A program made the position numbers and the translations under genes. Below, in pieces: positions 1 through 11,990 of a stretch of DNA of 64,000 bases; positions within the stretch are counted from its first letter, which is position 1; every line of letters starts with the position of its first letter. Source of the DNA: Epiperipatus broadwayi (taxonomy: Eukaryota > Onychophora > Udeonychophora > Euonychophora > Peripatidae); assembly GCA_028023455.1 (NCBI GenBank), contig JAQFVV010012512.1, forward strand, positions 2,887,935 through 2,951,934, in the 5' to 3' direction. The notes under the pieces were generated by a model. It was not told the origin of the DNA. It saw nothing but the letters and a program-made list of their open reading frames with translations, and searched no databases.

Positions 1-150
1 GTAGAAAAAAAGAAAAAAATGTTTTTGTTAATATTTAAATATTTATTTTATTTTTTATTTTTCTGTTAATAAAGTTATTTTACTTAAAAAAAAAAAAAAA
101 ACTAGAAGCATTTTTGTTTTCCTGAAGGTTTGCGATGATGGTGTTCTAAT

Positions 151-483
151 TGTATTTTTATATTGAACTATGTCCATCATCTAATATGCATACTGAATGT
201 CTTTAGAAAAATTTAACTTTATTTAATATAATTCAGCGAAGTTTTTATTTATATGTAAATTGTTAATTTTAATAATTATATATATAAAAGATAAAAACGA
301 TGATTTGTATATGATGGCATTATTTAATAATTGCGAACAACTAGTAAGTAAACAGGACTAACCTGTTTGATGTGATATTACTAACAGTTGAATGTATTTG
401 GAATATTTAAATAAAGTTAAATTTTTCTAAAGACATTCAATACGCATATTAGATGATGAAAATAGTCCAATATAAAAATGCAA
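151..483. repeat. Inverted repeat, ~69-bp arms (151-219 and 415-483)
   Basis: The left arm reads the reverse complement of the right arm with a few mismatches; both contain the motif CTAATATGCATACTGAATG or its near complement. The ~195-bp loop is plain AT-rich sequence. The right arm overlaps the 3' end of the zinc-finger remnant at 417-791, so the hairpin probably belongs to the same decayed DNA-transposon family or to a foldback inserted in it. The first 150 bases hold only A/T tracts. Confidence 0.65.
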
Positions 484-791
484 CTAGAAGCGGTTATATT
501 TGAAGAACTGCTGATAAATTTTATTAGGGATGCTGACTGCATATTCTTGTTTTTAACTGCCTGAGCAATAAATTCCATTTCTTCTTCCTTGCGTTTCTCA
601 AGGAGCAACTTATGATTTGTTTCATAATGCCTTTTTACTGAGAATGTCCTGCATACAACTGTCCCGGAACATAAAACGCACACCGCTTTATTTCCTTTAT
701 TAATCATCCCATACTCATGAGTCCATCAACTTTGGAATTCTCTGCTGCTTGTTTTTAATAGTAGTTTTTGTTTTTTATTTTCACTAGCCAT
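417..791 (-). pseudogene. N-terminal remnant of a hAT/ZBED-type transposase-like protein (BED/C2H2 zinc finger)
   Basis: Reading the minus strand from an ATG at 791 gives a lysine-rich start, an in-frame TGA at codon 22, then a continuous frame from 707. That frame carries a finger of the form C-x2-C-x12-H-x4-H (VCVLC ... RHYETNH), followed by a charged helix rich in K and E. The RHYETNH finger with a following LLLEKRKEE stretch is the N-terminal signature of the ZBED5/GTF2IRD2-like hAT-derived proteins found in many invertebrates. The RNase H-like catalytic core and dimerisation domain that should follow are absent: the frame runs into the inverted-repeat arm at 415-483 and ends. With an early stop and a missing core this is a dead fragment, not a gene. 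Confidence 0.65.
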
Positions 792-1777
792 GTTGGATAA
801 AAACAGAAAAAATTTATGAAAATTGATAACGAAAATATTTCTTTAAATATTTCATAAATCTTCGCTTTAATGTATGTTTAAATTAATTACCTTTAAAATT
901 CAACTACAAAGCAATAGTATTACGCAGTGCACAGGCGCAATATTAATATTCTTGTCACAACCAAATTTCAAACTCAACTGAGTACTCTACACGCACTCTA
1001 TCTGTATTGACACGTCCCACTCGTGTCGTATCGCAAAGTATAATCAGGATAAGAAATAAGCAAATTTAAAGAACGTTCAATTAATAACCAGAAGGCTGAC
1101 AGATTATTATAAATATAAAACTTATGAAAGAATAATCCAATGCACGGGAATTAATCAACAAAAATGGGAGCAACTTGTTAAATTATGAACAAAATACCAA
1201 TTAAAAAAAAACTTCTGTCACATAACATAATTTATGTACTTGCCACGCGAATTTTCGGTCTCGTTTTCTGAGAATGTGTTCTTTGTCTGCTCGCATCTCT
1301 CCCCCTTTGAATAGAAAGTTTCTATCATATCACAATTACAACGTTACTATTCGAAAATTTTTGTTTGGCCGTTTGTTCAAATTTAGTATTCTATGGCTAA
1401 ATAGCGCCTTGAATTTTTGAAATCTTGCATTTTTCGTTGTAAAATGAGGATACAATTTGAAAATCGATAGAGTGCCAGAAAAATTTTCATACGTGCCACC
1501 TGTGACACGCGTGCTATATGCAATAATTATTTGAATTACGTCTATATATCTATTCATATTTATTTTTTCACACTTTGTAAACAATATGTTATCGACATTT
1601 TCTTTTTAATCCTATCGGATATAAATTCTGATCAAAGTTTAGTTCAACATTTCCAATAGTTAAGTTCATTGTGAGTACGATTTTAAGCAACCCTTACAGT
1701 ATATTAGCACAGCTTCGTTTATTTTCCTTTAGTTATTTTTTTCAATTTGCAATATTTTTACGGTTGTCATCAATTAG
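792..1777. other. No gene recognised
   Basis: AT-rich sequence. A somewhat more GC-rich patch lies at about 925-1040 and another at 1240-1320, but neither gives a recognisable reading frame or paired repeat. An open minus-strand frame at 1336-1584 has low-complexity composition and no motif. Confidence 0.5.
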
Positions 1778-1955
1778 ACCCCCCCGCACTCCGACGGATG
1801 TCACTGTTTCCATGCACAATCACAGAAATGTACTGCTCACGTGGCCTATAGAACAGTTCTGTTCATATTGGCCGCTAAGCAGCTTCTGTGGTGGGCGGTA
1901 CTATCGCACACTTAACAGATCGCTACAGTATGATATGAGGGTGTGTAGACTTTAA
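1778..1955 (+). CDS. Candidate exon or exon remnant, fibronectin-III-like start
   Basis: About 50% GC in surroundings near 28%, preceded by a T-rich tract and an AG at 1776-1777 that would serve as a 3' splice site. The frame opens with PPRTPTDVTVS...NVLLTW. This resembles the first two strands of a fibronectin type III domain (P-x-x-P-x-D-V-x-V followed by a V-x-L-x-W strand). After the tryptophan the likeness fades: no tyrosine-corner strand is seen before the TAA at 1953-1955. No partner exon or clear 5' donor was found within the window. It could be one exon of an adhesion or receptor gene, a decayed pseudo-exon, or chance in a GC-rich patch. Confidence 0.25.
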
Positions 1956-4290
1956 GTTGTCCTAAGACTTTGCATGTATATTTGAAGTACTTATTTTTTA
2001 TATGACCTGATGTAGTTTTAGATAGTATTAATTGTAAGACAAAAGATGAGCTTCCGTACACATATTTTTAAGATTAAACGAATTTCAAAAGTGTACTTCC
2101 AACATTATATAGAAATCACGTGTAAAACATATTTTATATAGCGACAGCTATGAGACTTTCAAAGCATGAGCTTGGCTTGATCAGAGGGGAATTTTCAAAT
2201 CGAATTGTATTTCATAAATTGTTTTAAAATAGTGTTGAAAAAAAAAATCTTTTTTTTTGATTAGATGTTAATTGAAAAAAGGAAATATTAGATTTTATTA
2301 AATAATTTTGTTTTTAAAAATGTTGTGATGGACAATCCTTCTGATTGACAAAAACCAATGGATTTCCCTCCCTGCCAATTTCATTGGATTTCTCTCTCAA
2401 TTCCAGTGCTATGTGCTGAGATGGATAATGTTTTAAAAATTGTCTCACGTGTAACAGATGATCGTTCAGATCAGCAAAGACATCGGATCTCCCTGCGAAT
2501 TCCAGCGCTATGCACTGACGTGGAGTAGTGTAAAAAAGGTAAATTGTAAATCAGCCCAGTAACGTTATATCTATTGGTTTTTGACTAGCAACAGCGACAT
2601 TAATGATAACCATTTTTACATTATTATAATTTTTACAACCATAATAAATCATGTATTTATGGTTTTAACTTCAATGATAATAATATAAAAATATTGCAAA
2701 TTCAAAAAAAAATAATAATAATAAAAGGAAAATAAAGGAAGCTATGCTAATATGCAAATACAAACATGACTTAATTAACAGGCAGGCAGCAAATGTTAAA
2801 AACACAGAATTGTGGGAAGGTTATCGTTTCAAAGTGCTAGCTGACAAAGACTACAAAGACAGTAGAAAACGCTCCTAAGTGGATAAAATTTTTAAAGTTA
2901 TACTTTACATATATCTGATTACTGCATTTATAAATATTCAATTATGTGTGTGTGTGTGTTTTGAACGCATACAAAGCATTAGCCATAATAAAAGCTAAAC
3001 AAGATGATATTGACTTTTCTCCAGAAAACTATATGATCATTTTAAATTATTTAGCAGCCTTAAATAAGTAAATTGAGAATAAATTTCAGGATTAAAAATA
3101 TTAGGAATTATTTCTTGCTTGTAGAAAATCTCTATTTAGCAACAACAATTATTACACAACTGGCTTCATTGGGATATGATTATGCAAAGCTATTTGTGAA
3201 TTCATCAAACTCGAAAACGATAAGAATCTGTTTATTTTTTTTAAAAAGAGAAGGAAAAAGATATGCTGTATTAATAACAATATAAGACTTACAATGGTGT
3301 GTCCTGATGCTACTCACATTGCTTGCATCGACCTATCTTTGAGAATCCTTCTATTCTAAAATGAAATATGCAAGGAAATGTTAAGAATAGCAGGTAGTAA
3401 TTGTATAGAATCAAAAGTTGTTTTAAGATCAAAAATCCCGTTAGAAATAGTTGGACTCATCGTACTTTAATATGTATAGAGTACAATGTTGCAGCTTGCA
3501 TTAGGGCTTTCTGAACATAGAAAACATATATATATGTGACTCAAGAAAAAAAAGGTTGAATATGATTGATCTAAATAATCATATTATCCATAACGCGCAT
3601 GACTGCTCAAAAATATAACATGATCATCTATATGAGTAAACAATAGATTAGACATTTGTGAAATTATTGTTTACCTGATTTCTATTCATATTCTAGCTTT
3701 CAATGACCGTTCTCTATAATTACCAATCATTTGTATATTAATCTGAATATTTAATAATGCAACCATTTTATAAAAACTGAACTGTTATGTGAAACTAAAT
3801 TATTATTAATTTTTGTTACTATTATTAGTTAACCGATATAAACAAGTTTTTGAGTATATATCCTTGAGTAATATTTTGATTATACTGTATTATATAAATG
3901 ATTAAAATAATAGAAATTTTTAGATTGTAACCATTTGTTGAACTCATTAAAGAAAAGCGGGAGAACATTCTATGTGTAGCAAAATTGCCACAAAAAAAAA
4001 AAAAAAGAAAACGCTCAAAGAACAAAAGCAAAGACATTGGTAAAATTTTGTATTTTCCCTTATTTAAAGAATAATATTGTATTTAATTTTAAACATTTAC
4101 AATGACAATACCTTTATCAAGCTGAAAGAAAGAATACACTTCTAGTGTAAAAATTTCATATAGTTGGTACTTTGAGAATATGCGCAAATAAAGAATGCAG
4201 TGATTAATGTGACTACGAATAAATGTAAGTATAAACTAAAGTAATTGTACCTACACTGTCTGGTATTAGAAATTCAGTTAGCGAACTAAT
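1956..4290. other. No gene; A/T tracts and short imperfect repeats
   Basis: Two short related segments at about 2360-2430 and 2480-2530 share 'aattccag' and 'gctatg..ctga' words, so they are likely an old local duplication. A (TG)n tract lies near 2945-2960. The open frames at 3073-3285 and 3825-4037 are A/T-biased with no motif. Nothing else stands out. Confidence 0.5.
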
Positions 4291-4474
4291 ATGAGAATCC
4301 CATTTAGTCTATGACTAACTACAATAAGGCTATGCATAGCAATATATATATATATATAATAAAGACCACAAAAATAGTGCCTATGAGAATCGCATTTAGT
4401 TTATGACGAACTACAATAAGGCTATGCATAGCAATATATATATATATATAACAAAGACCACAGAAATAGTGCCA
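4291..4474. repeat. Tandem duplication, 92-bp unit x2
   Basis: Units 4291-4382 and 4383-4474 both start ATGAGAATC, contain AAGGCTATGCATAGC, a (TA)n run, and end with ATAGTGCC. They differ at only a handful of bases, so the duplication looks fairly young. Confidence 0.85.
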
Positions 4475-5026
4475 CTATTGTAAAGAGTCCTGAATAGATA
4501 TTTCAGCAGATAGAACAAAATTAAGCATTATTAGAACCAAATTGCAATGTCAGCTTACGTTTTTCCATGCATATCATAGGTTATTGCAGACCATTGTCCG
4601 TCAATTATTTACTCATTGTTAACAATATAAAGACCGAGTGTTGTGGCCATAATATTTATATAACTTCATTCATATATATGTATGTGGGTTTTTGTGAATT
4701 TGCAATGTTTATATATTCTCGTGAAATAACATCCTTTCTGAAATGTGAATAATTTAGTACCAACTATTCCTACACTTCCGGCACACGACGTGAGTGCGGT
4801 CGATCGTGGTATTGCCAACTATCCGGGTAGCTCGAAATTTTATACACCAGACCGTGTAATGCTTCGGCTTGGCCTAAACGTAATGTTTACCAAATATGTT
4901 TTACTTAAACCATTACTTTTTACTTTAATACTGATTTAAAACATACTAATTAAAAGCTTATTTTACTAATTTGTTTAAAGTATAACGTTTGATGAAATTT
5001 TTCTTTTTCACTTGATTTTAGCGGCT
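4475..5026. other. No gene recognised
   Basis: A slightly GC-richer patch lies at about 4775-4880 (contains CACGACGTGAGTGCGGTCGA). It is open in one frame but shows no motif I know. It directly precedes the LINE insertion site. Confidence 0.4.
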
Positions 5027-5041
5027 ATAAATATTTAACAC
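5027..5041. repeat. Left target-site duplication of the LINE at 5042-6920
   Basis: ATAAATATTTAACAC, identical over 15 bases to 6921-6935 at the other end of the insertion. Confidence 0.85.
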
Positions 5042-5339
5042 TTAGAAGATGTATTAGTTGAGGAATTCTGACTGAGTCAAAAGCAGCTGAAATATCAAGT
5101 TGGACAACTATTGGCTTTCACTTTTTATTTTTTCTTGTATAATCCGTAATTAACCTGAATAGGCAGAGTGCCTCAGCTGTGGAACTACCTTTCTTTGCAA
5201 ATTGAAAACTAGAGATAAAAGGCAGAATGAGATTTTGAATTTTATCTTTGATAATTGCTTCAATCAGTTTAATAATCAATGGAGTCATCGAGATTGGTCT
5301 AAGGTTCTCCAGAGGCGATGGGATAATAGCACTCTTAAG
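5042..5339 (-). pseudogene. Inverted reverse-transcriptase fragment (fingers/upper palm)
   Basis: The minus strand reads LKSAIIPSP, then LRPISMTPLIIKLIE, then a helix with Q-F-A-K-K-G-S-S-T-A-E-A, then after a stop at about codon KNKK* the stretch VVQLDISAAFDSV. These are RT blocks in their normal order: the K-x-A-x-I-x-P segment, the RP-I-S motif, the Q-x-G-F-like block, and motif A with its first catalytic aspartate in LDIS-AAFDSV. It lacks everything upstream (endonuclease, ORF1) and continues logically into the plus-strand frame that begins at 5337. It is in-frame damaged by at least one stop and cannot be expressed as RT. Confidence 0.8.
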
Positions 5340-6828
5340 TGGTCTGAATATTCCCACAGGTATAATGAACATCATTACTAACCTTCTATTAAACAGACAT
5401 ATTGCAATTTCATTAAATGGAAAAATTTCAAACTCATTCACACCTACCAAGTCGATTCCACAGGGTTCTCCTCTTAGTCCCTTACTCTTCATTCTATATA
5501 TAAATCCATTCCTTAAATCTTTAGAGATGAATCTTCCTGGATTGTACATTCCTGGTATCAATAAATCCATTCAGCACATATCCTACATGGATGATGTGGC
5601 AGTGTTCTTACCATCTAGAAAATTCATACTGAAACTAATTCAAATTATGGACAATTTCACCATAGAGTCAGGTCTTGCGTTTAACCTTAGAAAATCTGCT
5701 GTATGGAGACTTTCATCTGGAAAATCCATTCCATCCCTTTTCACAGCTATGCCACAAAAATTTTTGGGCTTACCAATGAGTCTCTCTCATGCAGCAATGA
5801 GGAAATTAATACAAGACACTATCATGAATTCTGCAAGAAAAATAATTGATTCACTTTCAAAAGTTTATACATCATTATTTGCAAAAGCAGCCCTACTCAA
5901 CATGTTACTGTTCCCCAGAATTGCTTACTACATGCCATTCATTAAATTCTCATCAAAATTTATCCAGAATATAAACTCTCTTTGCTCTAGATTAATGTGG
6001 AAGGGTAAAACTGTTGCTATTAGCTTAAGAAGAGTGCAGAGACCAACAAGACTTAATGGCTTGTCACTGCATTCACTTCATGTTCTTTGTCTACAGAAAT
6101 CAAATAACCTCATTACAAGACTTAATGGGATTTTTCCTGATGACTCACCTTTTCTATCTATTCATCCTACAGATACTCCACCTCCAATTAATGATGGTTG
6201 GCTGACACAAGTCTTAATTGACATTGCAAAAATTCTCACACCTTTAACTCAAATAAAACCAACGAAACTTTGTTATTGGGATGCCTATCTTCTTTTTTTT
6301 TCAACAATTATCCCAGATCATAGCATTCTCACCTGTACAAACTTTGCCATTATAAAGAAATATAAAAGATGTAATCTAGAGCCAAAATATTTGGACTTTC
6401 TTCTAAAGCTAAATCTCAATGCCCTTCCAACAAGCCACTTTCTTGTGATGTATAGAGGTTTTTCATCTTTGGACCCCGTTTGCTCACTCTGCCATAGGGA
6501 GGATGATACCATATTTCACATTTTCAACGATTGTTTCTCTCTTCAGGGCTGTAGAATATTGATTAATAAAATTTATACACCAAAACATCCAATTATCAAC
6601 ACACTCATAAAAGGTTTTGCTTATGGGGATTTTGCAATTATAAGAAGTGCAACTTTCATCACTTTCTGTCTATGGTTTGTCAGATGCTTCTTAATCTTCA
6701 AGTCTGTTATACCTGATCCAACATTAATTTTTTTACAAAAATTAAAAGATATCAAAGAAAGAGATTTGAAGTTAGCTCCTCACCTAATAGCAAATTCCAC
6801 ATGGAATCTTATTAATATTGGACATTAA
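5337..6828 (+). pseudogene. Reverse transcriptase palm/thumb and C-terminal domain of a LINE
   Basis: About 497 residues are open to a TAA at 6826-6828. In order: SIPQGSPLSPLLFILYI (motif B, roughly residue 100 of the open frame), HISYMDDVAVF (motif C with the YMDD catalytic pair, 5576-5608), the GLPMS thumb segment, a long helical C-terminal region with LNALPTSHFL, and a zinc-knuckle-like C-x2-C-x8-H-x4-C (CSLCHREDD...HIFNDC, about 6480-6530). The open frame continues upstream only because it reads antisense through the inverted 5' piece, so the first ~30 residues are not RT. Without motif A and the endonuclease it is inactive, but the absence of stops over 1.5 kb suggests a relatively young insertion. 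Confidence 0.85.
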
Positions 6829-6920
6829 GTAATTTAATGGTTTATAAATCTATTGCCAAATTTAATATTATTTTATAATTTTTTCTTTATTGTAAACATA
6901 GTTGAATAAACCTGTTTTTG

Positions 6921-6935
6921 ATAAATATTTAACAC
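6921..6935. repeat. Right target-site duplication of the LINE
   Basis: ATAAATATTTAACAC directly follows the LINE's TGTTTTTG tail; identical to 5027-5041. Confidence 0.85.
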
Positions 6936-8430
6936 ATATATCTTTATATGCATTAAATACGACCAAACACATTTGCTTTCAGTTTTAATGTTATTGTAAT
7001 CGTCAATTCTGGCTTTATATTAAATATTTAACTAAAACTTAATCGATTCTCATTCTTTTTTTATATTGTATAAAAATAGAATTCCCAAATTCAAATGTTG
7101 CATCACCATGCATGAATATGAGTTTTACAAAACTTAAAAAAATCAAAGTTTAAGGCCTTTGACAGGTGGCCTAAAGAAAATAATTATTGGTAAAAAATAT
7201 TAAATTACGTTATTAAGCAAGATCTTAGCAATTAATACAAACAATTAATTAGTCGATTAAAAATATCCATGATGCAAATATATACAAAACGTACATTCTG
7301 TAATTTTTATTACAATTAGCATTGAGAAAAGAGAATTTGAGAAGGAAAACTAATATTAAGAAAGTGATGAGGGTTTTCTTTAGAAAAATAAAGTAGTCTT
7401 TTCTCATTGCCATATTTCAAATCTAGAGCCTACACGAATAATCTATATATATATATATTAAGTTACGAATTAGTTTTAAGTGTATTTTGTTTAAAAAAAT
7501 GGAAATATAGTACGTGACATTTATGAAACTTTTCTTAAAAATTCAATTAAATATTTTAGATTTTTAAATAGAAATTAACATTTTATTTTTAAAGGTAAGT
7601 GAAATAAATGATGTCCGAAAGAATTTGACTCTTAATGGATACCATATATTTATGAAAGTAGAAAATCGTTTATTTTTTTTAAAAAAAAAATAGCTTTCTA
7701 ATTAAAATGTATTACAATCCTGATTTTGCATTAGATACTTAAGCTTCTAAAACAAGTCTTTTCAACATTAATTGGAGTAATACTTATAAAGAAAAAAATG
7801 AATTAAAAATTAAACTTCATCTTTTAAATTTTTCTAATTTATCTCATTTGGTATTGCCCTATACTTAATAATTATTTGGAATAATATATTTAATACCGCC
7901 TAACTAAATTAACAATAACTAAATTAATTCAAATTCAAAATTAACAATCTAGCCAATATTAAAATTCAAACTTTGCAAACAATAATTTCTCTGTCATGGC
8001 AGTTTACCAAGAGCAAAGTAACGCATCACAAAACAAATTTATATTAAAACACTATCTTATAATTCTGGATCACATTCCAGTAATCTTTAACAAACTGATT
8101 CTCAGTGCATTAAAATATCGCTCCTGTCCTTCCACTGGCTATGATTAATATTGATTTATTAGTTCAAAAACAATCTGAAGTTGTTAATAGTCCACAGAGG
8201 AAAACTATATATTGCCTAACAAGGTCCTAAAACAATGCTGATTGCTAGATTCCTTGATGTTCGTTCGTATAAATAAACTTGTAAAGTCCTCTTTGATTGT
8301 TATTAGTACTGTGCAGACAAATTTATATGTTTGTAATTTATTTAATAGTTATAATCTTTTTTACAAAATTTTATACATAAATGAAATATTTATTTTGTAT
8401 AGCGCTATCTTTATAAACTGTAGTATTAAT
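6936..8430. other. No gene recognised
   Basis: AT-rich DNA with A/T homopolymers, including a short TTTTTTTTAAAAAAAAAA palindrome near 7670-7690 and a (TA)n at about 7443-7458. No supported coding frame. Confidence 0.5.
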
Positions 8431-8564
8431 AATCCGCCATAAAGCTACCGCACATGCGCTTAGTGGATTTTTAACTATAAATGAATACTCTCGTAAATGA
8501 GAGTACAGTATTCATTTATTTTTAAAAATCCACAAAGCCATGTGCATTAGCTTTATGGCTGATT
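8431..8564. mobile_element. Foldback MITE, 134 bp
   Basis: The whole segment is a near-perfect hairpin. The left arm starts AATCCGCCATAAAGCTA and the right arm, read backwards, starts AATCAGCCATAAAGCTA; the arms continue through GTGGATTTTTAA and GAATACT to the centre near 8500. No coding capacity. The superfamily is unclear because the target duplication is not obvious in the A/T flank. Confidence 0.75.
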
Positions 8565-11074
8565 GTTAAATTTTATGTAGTAATTATATATATTAGGTTT
8601 CAAAAAAAATAGCAGAATATAGCTTTTATATTCTAAAATTATAAAGTAAATATACTTGTCATACTATTTTCTAAATTCTTATGAATTATAAAAACAATAC
8701 GTCTTTCTAATATTATAATTATTGTATTTAGCAGAGCAGAGTTTTGTGTTTATCAATTTTATCAAGATGAAAGCAACTGTAATACAGTAAGTTAAAAATA
8801 TTTTTTCTTTACCTTTGCATTTTTAAATTCTGATATTAAATAAGTAACAACCGATAACAATGTAGTGTGTTGATAAGTAATGTAGAAACATTTTGTAGTT
8901 ATAGATTTAAAATTGTAATAAAATCTTAATGATATCTAAGTAAGTTGATGAAGATAAATGATAAAAGCTTATTTAAAGAATAGCGTTTATCATCCTTTAC
9001 TACATTGCAAACTTATTATTATTATATGAAGCTATGTGCAAATATCTTAGTGCAATATAGATGGATGCATTAAGGTTTTTGGTATCCTCAAGTCTATATT
9101 TGCAATATAAATAATATAAAAATAAGGGAATGATAGGATGGAAAGTTGGGAAGTTAAATGTTTCAGAATCAAGCTCAACTGGACATTTCAAGTAAATTAT
9201 CTCACATGACATCTTAGCAAGCTATTCTATTGTAGACTTACAGATTTAAAAAATGTTAATGGACTCAAGTTTAAGCTATCATTTTGGATAGTTAAACGAC
9301 ATTCTAATTTTTAATAATTCAATTTTACTTTAATGAATTTGAGAACATTTTTTTGTCTTGTGCCATAATAAGTTTGGAAGAAAAAAATAAAATTAAAATT
9401 TTATTTGAGAAACAAACTGTGTTAAGGAAAAAAATTGATTTATTATTTATTGATTTTGAAAACTCATTTAATAAAATAAACATATATTCTAGCAAACTTT
9501 TTCAAAAGATATATTTATTTAAAAAGATAAAAAAGAATATACTGCTATTTTATATGAGATGAATTTGATATTTATATATGGAAGATGATAGATAAATGCA
9601 TAAAATGTAAAAAGAAATTGCATTGAAAGAGAATGAAATGCATTAGATTTGAATAATTTATAGAAATATCTGCTAATGAACTTTAACTTTAAAAAAAGGA
9701 TTGTCAATAATATGGTATCACAATTAATGTAAACCAGAGGTTTCCAACATGAGAAACCTATATTCCCAGGAGAGATGAGAAACTTGTGTTCCGGATAATT
9801 TACTAAAGGTTGGAAACTAGAAAAGTTAAAACACGATAAATAAGGAATAAAAATGTATTAAACATTTATAAAGTCAGTAGATGTAATAAGAAAGAATTAA
9901 AATAACCTCGCTAAAAAAAAAAAAACTATCAGAATTAGATCATTTTATTAAACCTGGAAAAGATTACGTTTTTCAATGGACATAGTTACTTGTAAGTAGA
10001 AAAAAATTGAATTATATATATATAACATCGACATAAAATAAAAGTATATGTAATTAATAAATAATCCATAGTAAAATTTAGTTTCTAAACACAAATAATT
10101 ATATTCCAGAAGCATTTTCATAAAAAAAAATCGAAAACTTTTATTATTCGAGAGTTTATAAGAAGTTCAAACATCAGGTTTGTCACCAGCTCACATTCTA
10201 AAGACTCCCACATGACACTGCACTAATCTGCACAACACAGTAGTTGCATTTATTTGAAACAATCATTATCAACCAAATGCAAAATAAAAAAATATAGAAA
10301 TTTTTTTGAGAAGGGTGGCAAATCCTTGAAAATGACTATAAAGTAAAAATAATTGAAACGTTGTGGATATATATATATACAAGAAATAAAGTTTTTATAA
10401 AGAAAAGAGGAAAATGAGATTTTTAATTGTTTGAATTATAAAATAACTATATTAACTCTGATAATGCACTATTTTCTCTTAACTTCTTGCTTCGTGACTT
10501 TTCACATTAACTTTATTTTATTTTTTATTATTCTTTTGAATTATTTTATTTTACTTTATCCAAATTGAATCCAAACTGTTGATTATATTTCAGTTCATGA
10601 TAATAAAAAAAGGTTTAAGGATTAGCTATTTTATATGCTTTTTCTAGTGATTACCAAGACTTGTTAATATATTATGTTCCATGAACTTAATCATTTTATG
10701 TATGCTCTTTGACATCGAGGATTGTGTATAATGGTTAAAGTTAATAAAATAATGTTCAAACGTTTAGTGGGTTTAATGACCGAGAAATAAAATGCAACGA
10801 ACAGTTTATATTCAATTTGGATAAAGATAAAATATTACTTTAAGAGATTAATAATAAATAAATAAAAAATAATTATTATTATTTTTAATAAAAGAGAAAA
10901 TAATTTGCTTATAAACAAGGAGGTGGTATGAAAATTCACAAACTTGGAGAGTAGCGATAAGTAGTGCCTTATGGAAATTAATATATTCCTTTTATATATT
11001 TATGCAGTTGTTAATAATTATATGTCAATAATCAAAATCAATTAAATTATTATTTAAGATTTAATTGTTAAATG
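8565..11074. other. No gene recognised
   Basis: Low-complexity AT-rich sequence. Small inverted words surround GAGGTTTCCAACATGAGAAACC at 9740-9762, and several poly-A runs are present. The frames at 9000-9212, 9353-9562 and 9519-9707 are K/I/F/N-rich with no motif. Confidence 0.5.
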
Positions 11075-11990
11075 TTTTTTTTTTTTTATCAAAAACAAAC
11101 TTTATTAAAACAGAAAATAAATAAATATACTGTATAACATTTACTGATAAAATCAATGGGCAAATTAAAGTTCAATAGGCAGAATCTGCCAAGTGTTAAT
11201 AAGTAAATAAAAAAAATACAATTTTATATATATATGTCTTTTCTAAAAAAAAAAAGGTAATTTATAATATCCAACCTGGTCTTCAAATGTTAATAAGATC
11301 CCATGTACTAATAAATAAATCTTGTGATGATATTCTATTGTCTCTTTCTTTTATCGTTCTGATTTTTCTAATTATAATATTCAGAGGATCTGTACAATTA
11401 GAATTAAAAAGAATATCACATCGAGTTAGCCATAAACTATATATTTAAAAAGTGACACTTCTAATATCAGCAAAAATTCCCGCTTTAATTGTTTGTATCA
11501 GTACATGTATCAATGAGCCTTTATGTTTATAAATTGAGCTAATAAAATATCTACAAACTTGCAAATAACTGCATTCACCAAAAATGTGTTGAATCGTATC
11601 TTCATCTCTGCGACATAAACCACATAGACCATCAATTGAAGAATATTCAATGGTTTCTTGTTAAAAAAAACTACAAGTGGGTAGTGCATTTAAATTTATT
11701 TTTATCAGGAAATCAAAGTATTTTGACTCCAGACCCCACCATCTAAATTTTTTCAGCAGATTAAATGTTGTCAAGTTAAGACTTGAATTAATAAGCACTA
11801 TTGCTTCATTAATGAGATAATAAGCCTCCCAGTATTGAACATTTTGTGATTTAGAAGGATTAGGAATTAGATTCATTTTTTAAATTTCAAATAATAACTC
11901 AGCCAACCAGCAATTCATTGTTGGAGGTGGAGTGTCAGTGGGATTAACATCAACTAAATAGAATTCTTGAAGGATAAACACTAATTATAT
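11075..11990 (-). mobile_element. 3' fragment of a LINE, same family as 5042-6920
   Basis: The minus strand encodes the C-terminal part of the same protein: PTDTPPP, a YWEAYYLI segment, SKYFDFLIKINLNALPT, and the knuckle C-x2-C-x8-H-x4-C (CGLCRRDED...HIFGEC). These align in order with the C-terminus at 5337-6828. Several stops and frameshifts interrupt it; the longest open piece is 11661-11876. The element ends at a 13-base T run (11075-11087, the poly-A tail on the minus strand) preceded by the family 3' end TTTGTTTTTGAT. It is 5'-truncated near 11990, and no clear target duplication was found. Confidence 0.8.

Larger units (their letters stand above)
5042..6920 (+). mobile_element. 5'-truncated LINE (non-LTR retrotransposon) with twin-priming inversion
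   Basis: The insertion is bounded by a perfect 15-bp target-site duplication. Its 3' part (5337-6920) encodes the second half of a reverse transcriptase plus the C-terminal domain on the plus strand. Its 5' part (5042-5339) encodes the preceding RT segment on the minus strand. The parts meet at a shared AAG (5337-5339). The two outer breakpoints of the inverted piece are contiguous in the ancestral reading frame, which is what twin priming during target-primed reverse transcription produces. The 3' end carries AATAAA followed by CTGTTTTTGATAAA, matching the 3' end of the copy at 11075-11990. The family has YMDD as its catalytic motif and a Cys/His knuckle near the C-terminus. I would place it near the L1/Tx1 group but cannot be sure from sequence alone. 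Confidence 0.85.
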
